Below the pieces are notes generated by a model. The model was not told the origin of the DNA. It was given only the letters and a program-made list of their open reading frames with translations, and did no database searches. DNA of 64,000 bases, from NCBI RefSeq assembly GCF_019175285.1, contig NC_056524.1:167028260-167092259 (forward strand), in the 5' to 3' direction. Source of the DNA: Sceloporus undulatus. Its lineage: Eukaryota; Chordata; Lepidosauria; Squamata; Phrynosomatidae. This document shows, in pieces, positions 22,237-33,690 of the stretch; the first letter of the stretch is position 1; every line of letters starts with the position of its first letter. The translations under genes were made by a program, and so were the position numbers.

Positions 22237-22327
22237 GAAGTTATGGAGTCCAGCTGTTGTTGGGACTGCTAGTTACAACAGCCCCTAGCTGGTGTAGCCA
22301 ATGCTGAGAGCTGCAGTCCAACAACTT
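22237..22327. mobile_element. Short hAT-like MITE remnant
   Basis: TCCAGCTGTTGTTGGGACTG is mirrored by GCAGTCCAACAACTTCCAG, with the AGCCAATGCTGAGAGCTG centre typical of short reptile hAT MITEs. It sits directly against the 5S-SINE to its right. Confidence 0.45.
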
Positions 22328-22545
22328 CCAGATCTTAGAAGTGATGCTCTGGTTAGTACTTGGATGGAAGACCTCCAGGAAATACAAGGTGGTGTCAACT
22401 AGACTTCAGAAGAAGGAACTGGGAAAATCACGTTTGAGGATTCCTTACCTAAGAAAACCCTAGGAAATTCACAGGCTCCCCATAAGTTGATGAGCTTTTT
22501 GAAGGTGCATGTGTGTGTGTACACACACACACACACACATACTTT
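22328..22545 (+). repeat. 5S rRNA-derived SINE
   Basis: GCTCTGGTTAGTACTTGGAT GGAAGACC is near-identical to the 5S rRNA box C region. The body has GAAGGAACTGGGAAAATCAC, TTCCTTACCTAAGAAAACCC and CCCATAAGTTGATGAG. The tail becomes a (GT)n/(AC)n tract at 22508-22540. It lacks the first ~40 bases of the 5S-like head. Confidence 0.8.
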
Positions 22546-22642
22546 GTAATCTCTGAAACCCCTGGAGCCACATAAGCTATATCTGGCCCTGTGGCATATC
22601 TCATCCAAGGCACCACAGGAGTAGTAAAGGGCTTGCATTTTA

Positions 22643-22826
22643 CATAGAATCCTAGAGTTGGAAGGGACTCCAAAGGGCCATCCAGTCCAACCCCCATCGG
22701 CCATGCAGGAATACATAGAATCCTAGAGTTGAAAGAGACTCCAAAGGGCCATCCAGTCCAATCCCCATCAGCCATGCAGGAATACACATAACCCTAGAGT
22801 TGGAAGGGATCTCCAAGGGCCATGCA
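22643..22826 (-). repeat. Tandemly repeated CR1 3' end (71-bp unit, 2.6 copies)
   Basis: Units start at 22643, 22714 and 22785, a spacing of exactly 71 bp. Each is the complement of the CR1 3' terminus (GGTTGGACTGGATGGCCC then TCCAACTCTAGGATTCTATG). The third unit stops after 42 bases. CR1 insertions are normally single 5'-truncated copies. Confidence 0.75.
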
Positions 22827-22857
22827 AAGGTATGTGCAGTAAAAGACACAATAAGTG

Positions 22858-23218
22858 AGTACCCCTCCGTGACATATTCTGTTTTAGCTTGGCAAATTTG
22901 AATCTAGTCATTGCAAAAAGCACAATAACACACAATTTCAATACCTCATTGGCAAGACAGCCTTACCTTCACTAGTGTGTGAAAATTCACACCCTCTAGC
23001 ACCCCTGCAGTTTAATTGGACTGATGCCATAAAGCAGTGGTCTCTAAACTGTGCTCTTTGAGAGATGTTGGCCTTCAGCTCCCACAAGTCTCAGCCATGT
23101 TGACCAATAGTCTGGGCTTCTGGGAGCTGAAATCCAAAATCCCTTAAAGAGAAAAGTTTGGGGACCACTGCCATAAGACAATGACATTTAGAAGATCAAG
23201 CTTAACAATGAATTTTTG
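22858..23218 (-). repeat. Unclassified repeat, copy B of an inverted pair (hAT-interrupted)
   Basis: This is the reverse complement of 21654-21872, split by the hAT MITE at 23035-23170. The uninterrupted equivalent in copy A (around 21696-21712) serves as the empty site. Confidence 0.55.
23035..23170. mobile_element. Short hAT MITE with 8-bp target repeat
   Basis: It starts CAGTGGTCTCTAAACTGTGC and ends GTTTGGGGACCACTG, with a centre of two opposed AGCTCCCACAAG/TGGGAGCTGAAA segments. It is flanked by CCATAAAG (23027-23034) and CCATAAGA (23171-23178), the 8-bp duplication expected of hAT. Confidence 0.8.
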
Positions 23219-23379
23219 GCCCCTTTAAATCATTTGCAAGGGAACTATCTGTAAATTCTCACACCTAGGCAATCAGGTGGCACATTTCTTGGCTCATACA
23301 GAAATCAATTAAAGGGGCCAAGAAATCCACAATTTGTATTTTTAGCAAACCATGACAAATGATTGTCACATCACTAGTT

Positions 23380-23428
23380 GGCAACATGAGCTTTCATAGA
23401 CTTAAGTCTACTTCCTCAAATATCTTTG
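23380..23428 (-). mobile_element. Hammerhead-like repeat fragment (TAGACTTAAGTCTA stem)
   Basis: The minus strand reads GAGGAAGTAGACTTAAGTCT then ATGAAAGCTCATGTTGCC. The 14-bp palindrome TAGACTTAAGTCTA sits between GGAAG and GAAAGC, the arrangement seen at 55115 and 56985. Confidence 0.45.
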
Positions 23429-23479
23429 AATCAATATCTGAAGGGATGTCTTGTGGATGATGGTTAAGCTTATTTTCCA

Positions 23480-23756
23480 CAACTCGAAATATTAGAACAT
23501 GAATCAGTGGATTCAAATTACAAGAAAAGAGATACCTCCTAAACATTAGGAAGAACTTCTTTACTGTAAGAATTATTAAGTGGAGGAATAAACTACCTCG
23601 AGTTGTGATGGGTTTTCCTTCTTTGGGGGGTTTTAAACAGAGGTTGGGTGGGCATCTTTCAGCAGTGCTGTAATTTTGTACTACTGCATGGCAGGCGTTG
23701 TACTAGATGGCCTGTGCATCCCCTTCCAATTCAAAGATTCAACAATTCTATGTGTA
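23480..23756 (+). mobile_element. CR1 LINE 3' end
   Basis: ACATTAGGAAGAACTTCTTT, ACTGTAAGAATTATTAAGTG, GGTTTTAAACAGAGGTTGGG and TACTAGATGGCCTGTGCATC follow the CR1 C-terminus and 3' UTR, ending in the ATTCTATG terminus. It is diverged and 5'-truncated. Confidence 0.7.
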
Positions 23757-24376
23757 AATATTGCTTAACCCAGAGAAAATGGGAAAAGCTGCTCAGTAGA
23801 ATGGCAAAGAATAATTAAAAATTAAATAAAATGAGTTCTGGAGGAGTGAACTTCACAGTGGTGCTACCTTCCCTGCAGACAAGAGCAGAAGGAGTCAGCC
23901 AGATGTGTCTGAAAAATGTGGCCAGGGGAATGAAAGTAGGCAGGGCTTTGCTAATGAGGCCAGAGTATTATCACTATGGGAGTGGAACAAACAGAGCAAG
24001 GAACCTCAGGGTAGCAAAAGATACACTGCAAAGAAGCAACTGCAGCAAGAACAATTTAGATTGTCACTTTTATTACTCCAAAGGAAAGGTACTGGCGATA
24101 GCATGAGACTGTGGGAATGGTTATTGATGACTTTGCAGGTGCAGGCATGTGCCAGTGAATAGTGATTTTAAATTCAGGACAGTATCAGGCAGAGTTAATC
24201 TGACTTTCATTCTGCTTGAATTCACTCAGTATCCTTTAGAAACATTCAGACATGCAACGTCTTCTCTTTTTCATACAATTTCTACGTTCTCCGAGAAGTA
24301 TGTTATCCAAAAGATGCACTGTCTTTCTGGATTACCCTTCATTTCCAAAATATGAAAAAATTCTTACACTTTAAAA
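23757..24376. other. Unannotated stretch
   Basis: Overlapping short open frames at 23831-24162 show no domain or homology I can recognise. Probably non-coding. Confidence 0.4.
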
Positions 24377-24515
24377 CAGGGGTGAGAATCATGAAGTCAC
24401 TGAGTCATTGCTGGGTTACATCTCCCAACTTTCCTTGCCATTGGTAATGCTGGCTTGAGCTGATGTGAATTACAGTTCAGCCACATTTGGAAAGCAGCAT
24501 GATTCCCATTTCTGC
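24377..24515. mobile_element. Short hAT-like MITE
   Basis: The ends CAGGGGTGAGAATCATG and, inverted, CAGAAATGGGAATCATG are imperfect TIRs. CTTTAAAA precedes (24369-24376) and follows (24516-24523), an 8-bp target repeat. Confidence 0.65.
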
Positions 24516-24523
24516 CTTTAAAA

Positions 24524-27189
24524 ATACTATTGATTTATGATAGATTACTAAAGTCAGAGCTTGAAGCTATTTCTACATTGAATGTGAGCTGATTTTGAGG
24601 CAGATGATTGTCGGCTGGTTTTATGCACAGCCAAATACAAAATACACATACACCCCTCCCTCCCTCCTGGCTTGAGTATGATGATAAGTAGGCATATGTC
24701 TATTTAAAAAATCTTGGAAATGACAACCAGGAATTGTTAGAACCTTGATCTTGAGCTACACACATACCCAGCTCAATTTATACAAGGATTCCCTGAAATT
24801 AAGCAAACTGCCCCTCAACATATTGTAGCAGCAGTGGGATTTTGTACTTGACGGTTGTTTTGAATGTTTGCTCTTTGCAGTTGCAATATGAAAAGTGATT
24901 AATATTTTACCAATATATCTTGATCTTGCTTGGGCAGAAATTGTTGGTGAGAACTGAGGTTGAATTACCCGTCAACCATGATGCTCACCGTCATATATCC
25001 TGTCACCACATCTTTTCCTGATCCACCACACAGGACTACTGTGGTTATAAGAACGCAATAGATTCATTGCATGAAGTCCTGACATCACTGCAGGAAAAGT
25101 TGGATACAGGTATAATAAATGAGCATAATACCATGCAAACATGTGACTATACAAAGTTAATCCATATCTTATAGATCCATAAAGAAAAGTTCAGAAGAAT
25201 ACTATGGGTATCTGAAATGCAATCTATTGCCCAGGAAGAAGCTGGTGTAGCTAAAGAAGGGTTACAGTTTAGACATCTTCAGTCTGGATCTGAACACAAC
25301 TGACACTAGAGTAATGTTGAAAAACTAATTGTGAGCAAGTGGCTGAAGTCCAGGGGAAACTCAGCTTCTGTATAGCTGGTGAGTTTTGCATAACCTATAG
25401 CCTTCTGGAAATTAAATTTCATACACTGCAGGGGCAGTCCATCACTTAATTCTTGATGTGTTCGTTGTTTGTTTGGTGTTAACACCCAGCACATAAAACT
25501 GTATAAGCAAAATTAGTATTAATTATATTGTCTCAGGCAATCCTAATACGTCTGTTATTACAGTAATATGACTATATGTTTTGATTTTACTGCCAGTCTA
25601 TCTTTCAACCTGTCCGTTTAATGACCATGGCCTAATTTACAGTGTGCTTGCAATGCTATTGGACTTCCAAATGAAATGAAATAAGGTAAACAGTTCTACT
25701 AAATTATTGAAGCTGTGGGTGAAATGAGGATTGCAGAAAGGCCTGTGCTTTGTACAAAGTAAAACAGTGCAATGAAACATCTGCTGAGCCTTTCAGACAA
25801 CAGTTATATTCTTTAAGAACAAAGGAGAAGACTGTTTTTGTTTGAGGTGCATGTGGTTGTTTTCTACAGATCCGGATAACCAAATAATTTAAACCAAAAG
25901 AGCTATGCCAAGAGATGGTAGGTATGTGTGCTCACATGTACTTAAATGTCAAGTACCTCCCCAAGGACATTGTCCTTGGTGGAGTTTCAAAACATCTAAA
26001 CAAGCTTCTTACAGCTGGTAGGAAGAGGGTAGCTGCTGGGAGAGTGTGGTTTGGAATGAAATAATGGTCAAAGTGGAAAGGACCCAATCTCTCCCCGCAT
26101 TAATTCCATGCAAATTACTAATGGACAGTGATGCCTTGTGGTTTTCTTGTCATGTCCCCAGCAAACCTGCTGTGAGTATTATTCCAGCCTTTAAAGGAGC
26201 CATCCAAGAGGTAGAACCTAATGCCAAATTACATTCAGAAACACGGATAGTTCCTTAAAAATGGATGGACCACACTACATGTGGTGACTAGGTAAAAATT
26301 TGTTTCAGCTTATTGGAGTAAGAATTTAGCAAAATATAGAATTTTTTTGTTAATTCCAGCTAACAGCTGATACCTGTTTGTGCATATTGTTTTTTATTGG
26401 TATGCATTTGACCCAGAGGCATTTTAGAATGTTTGGACTGGCATTTGTGCTCTTGATTTCCCTGAAAGTCCCTGTAAGCCTTGGCATTGTGAGATGTCTT
26501 CTTCTTTGGCACTTTTCTTCTTGCACCAGTCTCAGAAAATATATTACGGCATGTACATCAAACTTATGCCCTTGTCTGATGGTACAATATAACCCTTTCT
26601 AGCTTTATATACAGAATTGGTGCAAATATGGGTTATTTTGGATCATTTTAAAAAATAATTTGCCAAATATTTGTATATTTAATGTATATTCCTCCTTTCT
26701 TCTGGCATGGGATCCAAAACAGCAAAAGTCATGCTTAGGACAAAAACAGAACATGTTGTTTATAAAATATTAATGTGAAGGAAAGTGAAGCACACAGACC
26801 TCCCCATCCCTAGTCAGGATGCAGTTACATATATCTCCAAAATACGTTTAATTTGACCCTAAGAGGATACAAAGGCCACTTTCCTTTGTTTACACATGTC
26901 AGATTTTTAAAAACAAATTAATTTAATTACTCAGTGGTAAAAGAACCAGTGCTTCATGCAAACAAAATGGAAACAGAATGTAAATAAAAAGACTAAAAGA
27001 GAACAATTTAAAATAATTTACATATAATATTAGTATGAAGTTGGAATCTTTAGAACCTTTAGAAACACGTCATACAATGTGTACTCACTTCATTAATGAA
27101 TTTCAAGGTTCATGCCTTTCTTTTTGTTTTTCTCCTTCTCGTTCTTCTTTTTTCCTTTCCTCGTTTCCTTCTATTCATTTATATACCAC
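24524..27189. other. Unannotated AT-rich stretch
   Basis: I see no gene, no clear transposon and no tandem repeat beyond short AT-rich tracts. It looks like single-copy intergenic or intronic sequence. Confidence 0.4.
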
Positions 27190-27530
27190 CTGTAATGACT
27201 GGGCCTCCAGTCATTGGAAGACTTCTGCCAGGTAATAATAGTAAGCTTGGAGGGAGACACATGCAAATAAGTAATGACATCACAGCTGACGGAAGGCTCA
27301 CTTGACCAATCAGGGAGCAGGAGCAAGAGTTTCTTCCAGAAGCTTCTAAGAGAAAAGCCTCTGAGACCAGGTGACAGTTGGAGAGAGTCTTGAGCAGTTA
27401 GTGGTTTCCACAGTGAGAATCTCTCCCTCGAGTTAGTCTTACAGGTTAGGAAAACTGTAGTGTTGTGCCTACAGCAAGAAGGCATAATTCAGGCAGATAG
27501 TCTATGCTTAGCTAAGACCTGTAACTGTAC
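27190..27530 (+). other. Promoter-like or LTR-like segment, unclassified
   Basis: The segment is moderately GC-richer than its flanks. It contains an octamer-type ATGCAAATAA (27261-27270), TGACATCACAGCTGACG, a CCAAT box in a GACCAATCAGGG context (27304), and later CCTCGAGTTAGTCTTACAGG. It begins TGTAATGACTGGG. A degraded LTR or a promoter-like region would both fit. I found no matching end or target repeat, so the call is weak. Confidence 0.25.
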
Positions 27531-28323
27531 TTCAAATCCATTAAGGCTGGCATATTACATCCATATATCAGTTAGGTAAGAATATGTCAGAACATTTAGG
27601 CCTTATTTATTGTCTGTTTACTTGCAAGAAATGAATACTTTGAGAATTATACATATTCTACATGCAAGGCCCTTAGGATCTTGCATGATTTATATCTTTT
27701 TGTTCTGTTTTGTTTAATTATAATACTTCCTTAAAGGTATCTGCTACTTTGACACTCCTTTACATGTATCCCAGCTCGGTTGATGCTTGAGAAGATTAGC
27801 AAGAAGTAGAACTAGAAGTCCTTAACAAGTCCCATTGTATGTTAAGAGAAATCCAAAATGAATTCACTGGGTGGTGGCAGTGTGATTCGAGGATGTCCAG
27901 GGGTCATCTTCAACTCAGAAGGAGTAGGAACATAGACCAGGAGACTTAGGGAGAAGCTAAGGATCTGCTGGAACTAAGAGCCAAGGCAGCCCTGCTGTTT
28001 GGCAGCTTAAACACAGGGGATCGCCACACCATCTTTCCCTGAATTTGACAGGTGTTACAGATGATCATCCACCTTCTAGAAATTCCTGTGCAGATGGAGG
28101 TCCACATGCATGATAAGTTGTATTAATTTACTGAACAAACAAAAACCATGTACCTTCAGAACTATGTGAATCCTTTTCTTACTTATTATCTTTTAGCTTA
28201 TAGCTTAATCTCTTAAAACCAAATAGCCAGGCTCTTTGTGATAGATTTTGTGCTAACTTCCAATATTTTGATCTTTCAGCTCAACATAGCACGGATGAAT
28301 ACTTAGACTAACCCCAGTCCCAT
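27531..28323. other. Unannotated stretch
   Basis: No coding or repeat landmark I can support. The part at 27830-28070 is somewhat GC-richer and might be an unclassified repeat. Confidence 0.35.
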
Positions 28324-28579
28324 AGGCTGCACCTGAACTGGAAAAATAAAATAGTTTGACACCACTTTAGCTGACACTTTGAGACATCACTTTGAATTAA
28401 CCACTTTAACTCAATATTATGGAAATGTGGGATTAGTAGTTTTGTGAGATATTTAGCCTTCCTTGTCAGAGAGCTCTGGTGCTACAACAAATTACAAATC
28501 ACAGGATTTCATAGCATTGATCCATGGACGTTAAATTTTTTTGTCAAATTGCATTATTTCTGCAATACAGATGCAGCCT
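28324..28579. mobile_element. hAT-like MITE (CTACACTGTAGAAAT family)
   Basis: Ends AGGCTGCACCTGAACTG and, inverted, AGGCTGCATCTGTATTG. The body has AGTTTGACACCACTTTAGCT and AGCCTTCCTTGTCAGAGAGC. An extra CACTTTGAATTAACCACTTT block suggests a local duplication of the CACTTTAA segment. Confidence 0.65.
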
Positions 28580-29148
28580 TAGTTGACTAAAATATTCCCT
28601 TGCTCTTCCTATGTGAAAAGTTAGCCCTCAAAGAAAAGCTGTATGGTTCTCATGTTACACAAAGGTGCATAAAAGATGCTGTTCTATCTATGATCTGCAC
28701 AATTACTACCTAAACAGGGCAGGCCTACTGTCATGTTGCATACTATAAAAGGCACCAGAATATGCCCCATAATGGCAATAATGAATCAGGGTCTTGGGGA
28801 AAAGAGTTATTGTAAGATCTGATGTCTTCTCTTGGCAAAGCTAACCTGCCAAAGGGTTTTCTGGTGGTGAATTGCAATAAGATCTAATAAAAGGTTAATA
28901 ATGAGGCATCAAACCTGATTTACAAGTTTAGAAGACTGTAGCTGTATGAGCCTCCTGAGGGCATACCATTTCAGAAAGTATGCAGGAGACTGTATATCTA
29001 AGGGGGCTTCTACATCAAACATTATAGCTATATGTTGTTGTTGTTTTTTTAAAGAAATGCTATTAGCAAATTTTTTCATCTACTCCTTTTCGCATCATGC
29101 TACTTTTCTATGTTCAGAAAGTTTGTGATGTTATAGCTGAGATATGAC
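28580..29148. other. Unannotated stretch
   Basis: Nothing recognisable beyond short T-rich tracts. Confidence 0.4.
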
Positions 29149-29151
29149 TAA

Positions 29152-29811
29152 GGGCTCATCTGCACTGCCAAAAAGCCATTTGGCCCAGATTGATCCCCGT
29201 TTGTGCAACATCTACTCAGGAAACTCTGCACTGAGGTCGCATTGATATCCACACCAGAAATCTGGATTGGTACTTCATTTTGCTGTCCTCTTCTCATCAT
29301 GGCCACTGCCTTCCTGAGCAAGAATTCCTTGGCAGGGCTCCAGTGACAATGCTACATCCCCTCTGTTGTCATAAGGAGGGACAGAGCCATGTGATCAGAG
29401 ATGACACCTGCTTTCATCATTATGGCTGAGTACCTCATTCTGATGCAAGACAGATGCCATGTTGGCAGAGAGGTTGCACAGATGAGCTTCACTAGGATGA
29501 TAGTGGTGGTGGTCTGAAGGAGGTAAAGACTTTTCTTTTCCTTTTCCTTCACAAAACAGGCAGCACAGGGAACAATGGTACTGCCTGCCATCTGCGCCAC
29601 CTCTCCCAACCCGAATCTGACCTGATCCCTGCTATCCACACTCAAGAAACTCCAGATTTCCCTGGAAAATCTGAAGTAGCCTGTGAGGTTTGTAAAAGTG
29701 GATTAAGGACCAAAAGGGCCAGATTCACTGAGAATGAGGCTGTATGTCATGTAAACAGTTTATAGTGAATTTGGTATGAGTCTGGGTTTTTCGGCCAGTG
29801 TAGATGAGCCC
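29152..29811. mobile_element. Harbinger-like non-autonomous element, TAA target repeat
   Basis: Left TIR GGGCTCATCTGCACTGCC and right TIR (inverted) GGGCTCATCTACACTGGCC, with TAA at 29149-29151 and 29812-29814. The 660-bp interior shows no transposase. The 97-codon minus-strand frame at 29352-29645 has no recognisable motif. TAA is the classic PIF/Harbinger target. Confidence 0.7.
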
Positions 29812-30232
29812 TAATTGCCATTTTTGATGTCGAGGAGACAAGAAAATATTAGAGGTAGCAACGTTAGAATGTCTGTACTTAGTAGTTGCTAATTATTTTT
29901 CATTTGTTGGCCTCTCTTCCATCTCTATGATTCTTCCTTCATCAGTTAATCTGTAGTTAGTTTGAGTTTCTTTGGCCTCAGTTTTATAGTCTTCAGTTTT
30001 CTATTTCTCATCCATGTTGGAAAAAACACGTTTGTAGCACCTCTCACCATGAAGTGTTATATAGACTTTAGTATTTGCAAAGAAATCTACTTCATATGTT
30101 ATTACAAAGACCAAGCTGGATTTATTTCTCTCTTAGGTCCTAGAAGTGTGTCCTGCTCTCATGCTGCAACAGAATGCCAAAAGTGAAATAGCTGAAGGAA
30201 CAAGCAGTATCCATTAACAAACAGTCCAGTTT

Positions 30233-30385
30233 GAAGTCAAAGGCTTTCATGGCTGGCATCCATAGTTTTTTGTGGTTTTTCAGGCTATATAGCCTTGTTC
30301 TAGAAGAGATTCTTCCTGATGTTTCGCCAGCATCTGTGGCTGACATCTTCAGAGAATACTTGCCTGGGAAGGAATTGGGTACACA
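30233..30385 (-). mobile_element. Penelope-like/hammerhead-bearing repeat copy
   Basis: The minus strand reads CTCTGAAGATGTCAGCCACA, then GATGCTGGCGAAACATCAGG, the same unit as at 10822 and 17290. The flanking AAGGCTTTCATGGCTGGC (30239-30256) also recurs, inverted, at 11028-11045, so the unit is longer than the core. Confidence 0.55.
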
Positions 30386-30574
30386 CAGTATATATACACA
30401 CAGTTCTACTCTTCTCTTTTCTGTATTTCTTGGCCTGTTCATGTGAGTTATCCACTGTTAATTGCAGAGGCTGCAGCTAAGTAAGAAAGCACAGGCCTTG
30501 CGTTAAAGATACTAGTATGAACCTCTGCTTTCTTCAGGTCTGTTGGACAGGTATCCTACCTGAAACCCTGCTGA

Positions 30575-30808
30575 GTTGCTGCTAGTCAGTGTCAATTAAC
30601 AAGGCTACATGAACTGAATAAATACAAGGCAGTACGTGGGTGGAAGACTACCAACGGATACCAAATGAAATAGGCTATATTTCAGAGGAAAGAACTGGCA
30701 ATCCCATCTTTGAGCATTCATTGCCTAAGAAAACCCTGTGAAATTAATGGGACCACCATAAGTTGACTGATGACTTAAAGGCGCACGTGCGTGCGCACAC
30801 GCACACAC
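30575..30808 (+). repeat. 5S rRNA-derived SINE, strongly diverged
   Basis: GCAGTACGTGGGTGGAAGAC is the remnant of the 5S box C. The body, GAAAGAACTGGCAATCCCAT, TTGCCTAAGAAAACCCTGTG and ACCACCATAAGTTGACTGAT, is well matched to the other copies. It ends in a (GC)/(CA)-rich alternating tail at 30780-30808. Confidence 0.75.
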
Positions 30809-32292
30809 AGATCTTCTTACATTCTTGCTATAAGCAGCTTTTGCTTCTGGCATACTATGTTCTGAATTGTGTGGAATGATTTGTGCTGGGTGGTTTTTAA
30901 CAGAGCTGAGAAAAAATATTTTTCCAAGCTGTGGTTCCTTTTAATGATTGGTTGGTGAAAAGCACTGCCATGGCTTTTATCATTAGCATTTGCTCCTTTG
31001 ATGCTTGATGTGTTTAGGAAACTGCTGAGAGATGCATTGATTGGCTTCGAAGCTCTTCCCATTGGAGTGTAAAGATTTTGACTTTTACAACTTCTGGGCT
31101 TGTGAGTACAGATGGCACTTAACTTCTCAAAGACAATTGGCTTTATCTTGGCTATAAATTGAGGAGTTTCTTATGAGTGTGCTTTGATTCAGCCACATTG
31201 ATTGCAGAAGCAATCTTTGTAGAGTCTTAAAAGTTTAGAAAGGACTCTAGAAACTGTCTTCATTGGCTGCTATGAATTAGGCACTTTAAGCTCAGTAACT
31301 GTCATTACTCCCTTCTGCTATTCATAACTCTTGAGATACAATCTACACTCTTTCCCAAACAGTTCCATAGGAACATTTTCAAACTTGGATTTGATTCATA
31401 GTCTTCTCCTTCCCATTTTCTTTCTTCCTCTCAACACTATAGTAACAGATTGATCACTGTTACATATTTTTATAACTGCTGTGGCAGATTCTTTCAGTGT
31501 TTCCTGCTTCATCTAATTATTATGAACAATTGTTGGCTATGAAAGTAGCATTATAATTGAAACAATTATGCATATGTTTGTCCATGATGATGGTCTGTGT
31601 TGCTTTCACATTACTGGCACATATAGCCAGTCGCGAAAACAAATTATCTCTCAATTTGGGCTACTTTAATACTTCATAATTTTACTCACAATGTATTTTT
31701 TGGTAAATGAAGCCTCTTTCCTCTGCTTCCAAAAAAACAAAACAAACAAGTTAGTTTAACAAAAGCTTTTGGACTGTCTCAAACTGTTTTAATGGGGGGA
31801 AACCCTCTTAAACTGCAAATAATGGCCTTTTGATGGCATCAAACTCAAGATGTTCTCAGTGACATGCACATGCTAACACAGACTTTCAGAAGCTCTGCAA
31901 CCTCAGCTTTCTTGTTCTTGGGAATTTTTCTAGGGATGTATAAAAAAAATGGCCTCTTTCAATTTTTCTACCAGTGGTAAAATGGGGGTGCAGAGGGAAA
32001 TAAGATGCATTTCATCAAATATTCTTGAGAAACTGTTAGAGAGAATTCTTTAACAACTGGCATTGTGGGATTCCTCAGCATACTCTCTTCTGAGAACTTT
32101 CAGTTCAGTTAATGTTGAATGGAACCATGTTTAGGACCCATAGGTGTAGTAGATGAGGACTAGAAGGGATAGAAGCCAAGCTCATTGCTTCATGCTACAA
32201 TACTAATATAGTTTTTAATAACATTAAGACTGGATCAATATTTGTGGTTAAAATTTTCCACTCTGCCTATCTGCAGCAAAAAAAGAGGAAGT
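30809..32292. other. Unannotated stretch
   Basis: A minus-strand open frame of 81 codons at 30817-31062 has no recognisable domain. I see no other signal. Confidence 0.4.
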
Positions 32293-32300
32293 AATTTCAC

Positions 32301-32498
32301 CAGTGATGGAGAACTTTTTAGAGACTGAGTGCCCAAACTGCAACCCAAACCCCACTTATTTATTACAAAGTGCCGTGTCCCTCTGGATTTCTAGTGACAA
32401 ACTCTAGTGAAGTCTATGTTGAGATGATGGTGCGTGTGCCCATAGAGAGGGCTCTGAGTGCCACCTCTGGCACGCGTGCCATAGGTTTGCCACCCCTG
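32301..32498. mobile_element. Short hAT element with perfect 8-bp target repeat
   Basis: It starts CAGTGATGGAGAACTTTTTA and ends GCCATAGGTTTGCCACCCCTG, with GGCACGCGTGCC near the right end. AATTTCAC occurs on both sides (32293-32300 and 32499-32506). The TIRs are diverged, but the target repeat is intact. Confidence 0.8.
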
Positions 32499-32510
32499 AA
32501 TTTCACTGTA

Positions 32511-32728
32511 TAGTCAACCTCCCCCCATATCCATGGATTCCTTATCCAAGTATTCAACTACCCATTGCTTAATATATATATTCCCAAAAGCAGATCTTGA
32601 TTTTGCCATTTTATATAAGGAGCACGGTTTTACAATGCCTTTGTATTTAATGGGACTTGAGCACCCATGGATTTTGATATCCACAGGGTGTCCTGGAAGC
32701 AAACCCCAGTGGATAACAAGGGCCCACT
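32511..32728. mobile_element. Tigger/mariner-like MITE
   Basis: Same family as 17618, in the opposite orientation. The right end, read inverted, is TAGTGGGCCCTTGTTATCC. The body has TTTAATGGGACTTGAGCACC. It lies 4 bp from the target repeat of the hAT at 32301. Confidence 0.65.
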
Positions 32729-32820
32729 ATATATATATTCTCAGGGAGCAAGGTTTGAAATTTCCAAACAATTCAGGAGCTTGAAAAAGACAGGGAAAAA
32801 AACCAGAAAAGTTTTGTAAT

Positions 32821-32845
32821 TTTATTATTATTATTATTATTATTG
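32821..32845. repeat. (TTA)n microsatellite
   Basis: About eight TTA units. Confidence 0.8.
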
Positions 32846-33379
32846 AAGACTTAACATAGTTGTTGTTTTCACCAAAAATCAAAAGATCCTTTGGAGTTTC
32901 CCTTTTGGCAGATATTCAAAACAGCTTTTTTGAGTGGCATGACTGGCCTTGTCATTGTATGGAGCATGGTGGCTGTTTTCAGATAACTGGCTTTGATTGG
33001 CCTGAAAAGGCACCACATTGTTAAGTCACAATTTGTTGCATTTTTATTGCTAGAGCAATGGTGATGGGGATATACTCATGGGTTATTGTGCTTCCTGTGC
33101 CCAATAATCTGATTTGGTTTTAGATAATATTCACCTTGCTTTATGGGGAAGGGGCATTTTATGTTTCACTTCAGATAGCAAAGTGTCTTGGGTGTTGTAG
33201 TCAGAGGACAATGGATTTCTCAAGAAAGCCAGTGGGACCTTTAACCAAGGTAAAAGCATTTTTTCCTTAAATTTGGACTAGATTGGCATGTTTTACCTCT
33301 ACAGCTACCAAATTATTCCTGATGCAAAAACATGGAGGCTTCTTGAGAAACCCATTTGCCTACAAAGAGGCCTTTGGTC

Positions 33380-33690
33380 TCACAGGAATGGAGATATGTT
33401 GGATTTCAAGAGAGGAGTCCTTGTTGATGGACTGTAAATTTCCTGGACTTTAAAAATCTCCCAGTTGCCACATGGCCAGAAGGAGGAGGAGCCAGCCTAC
33501 AAAAGATACCCTCCCCATATCGTTTTAACTAAGGACAGAAACAACAGAATGCAGGCATGTCTCTAATGTTTCTCCTATTTGGTTTGTAACATCTTGCCTG
33601 ATGAAGTAGCCAGTGGAGCTTCAAAAGCTTGCAACAAGTATATTGTGCCTTTCAGTTGGCCAATAAAGGTATCACTGTTTGTTGAATTTT
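33380..33690 (+). mobile_element. Hammerhead-like/Penelope-like repeat
   Basis: TTGCCTGATGAAGTAGCCAG, then GAGCTTCAAAAGCTTGCAAC, then CAATAAAGGTATCAC is a recurrent sauropsid repeat terminus. CTGATGA is a canonical hammerhead core box and the later AAAAGC stands where GAAA would be. The left limit is uncertain. Confidence 0.4.

Noticed and set aside
22501-22545. (GT)n/(AC)n hairpin as a distinct structural element
   Set aside because: It is the simple-sequence tail of the 5S-SINE.
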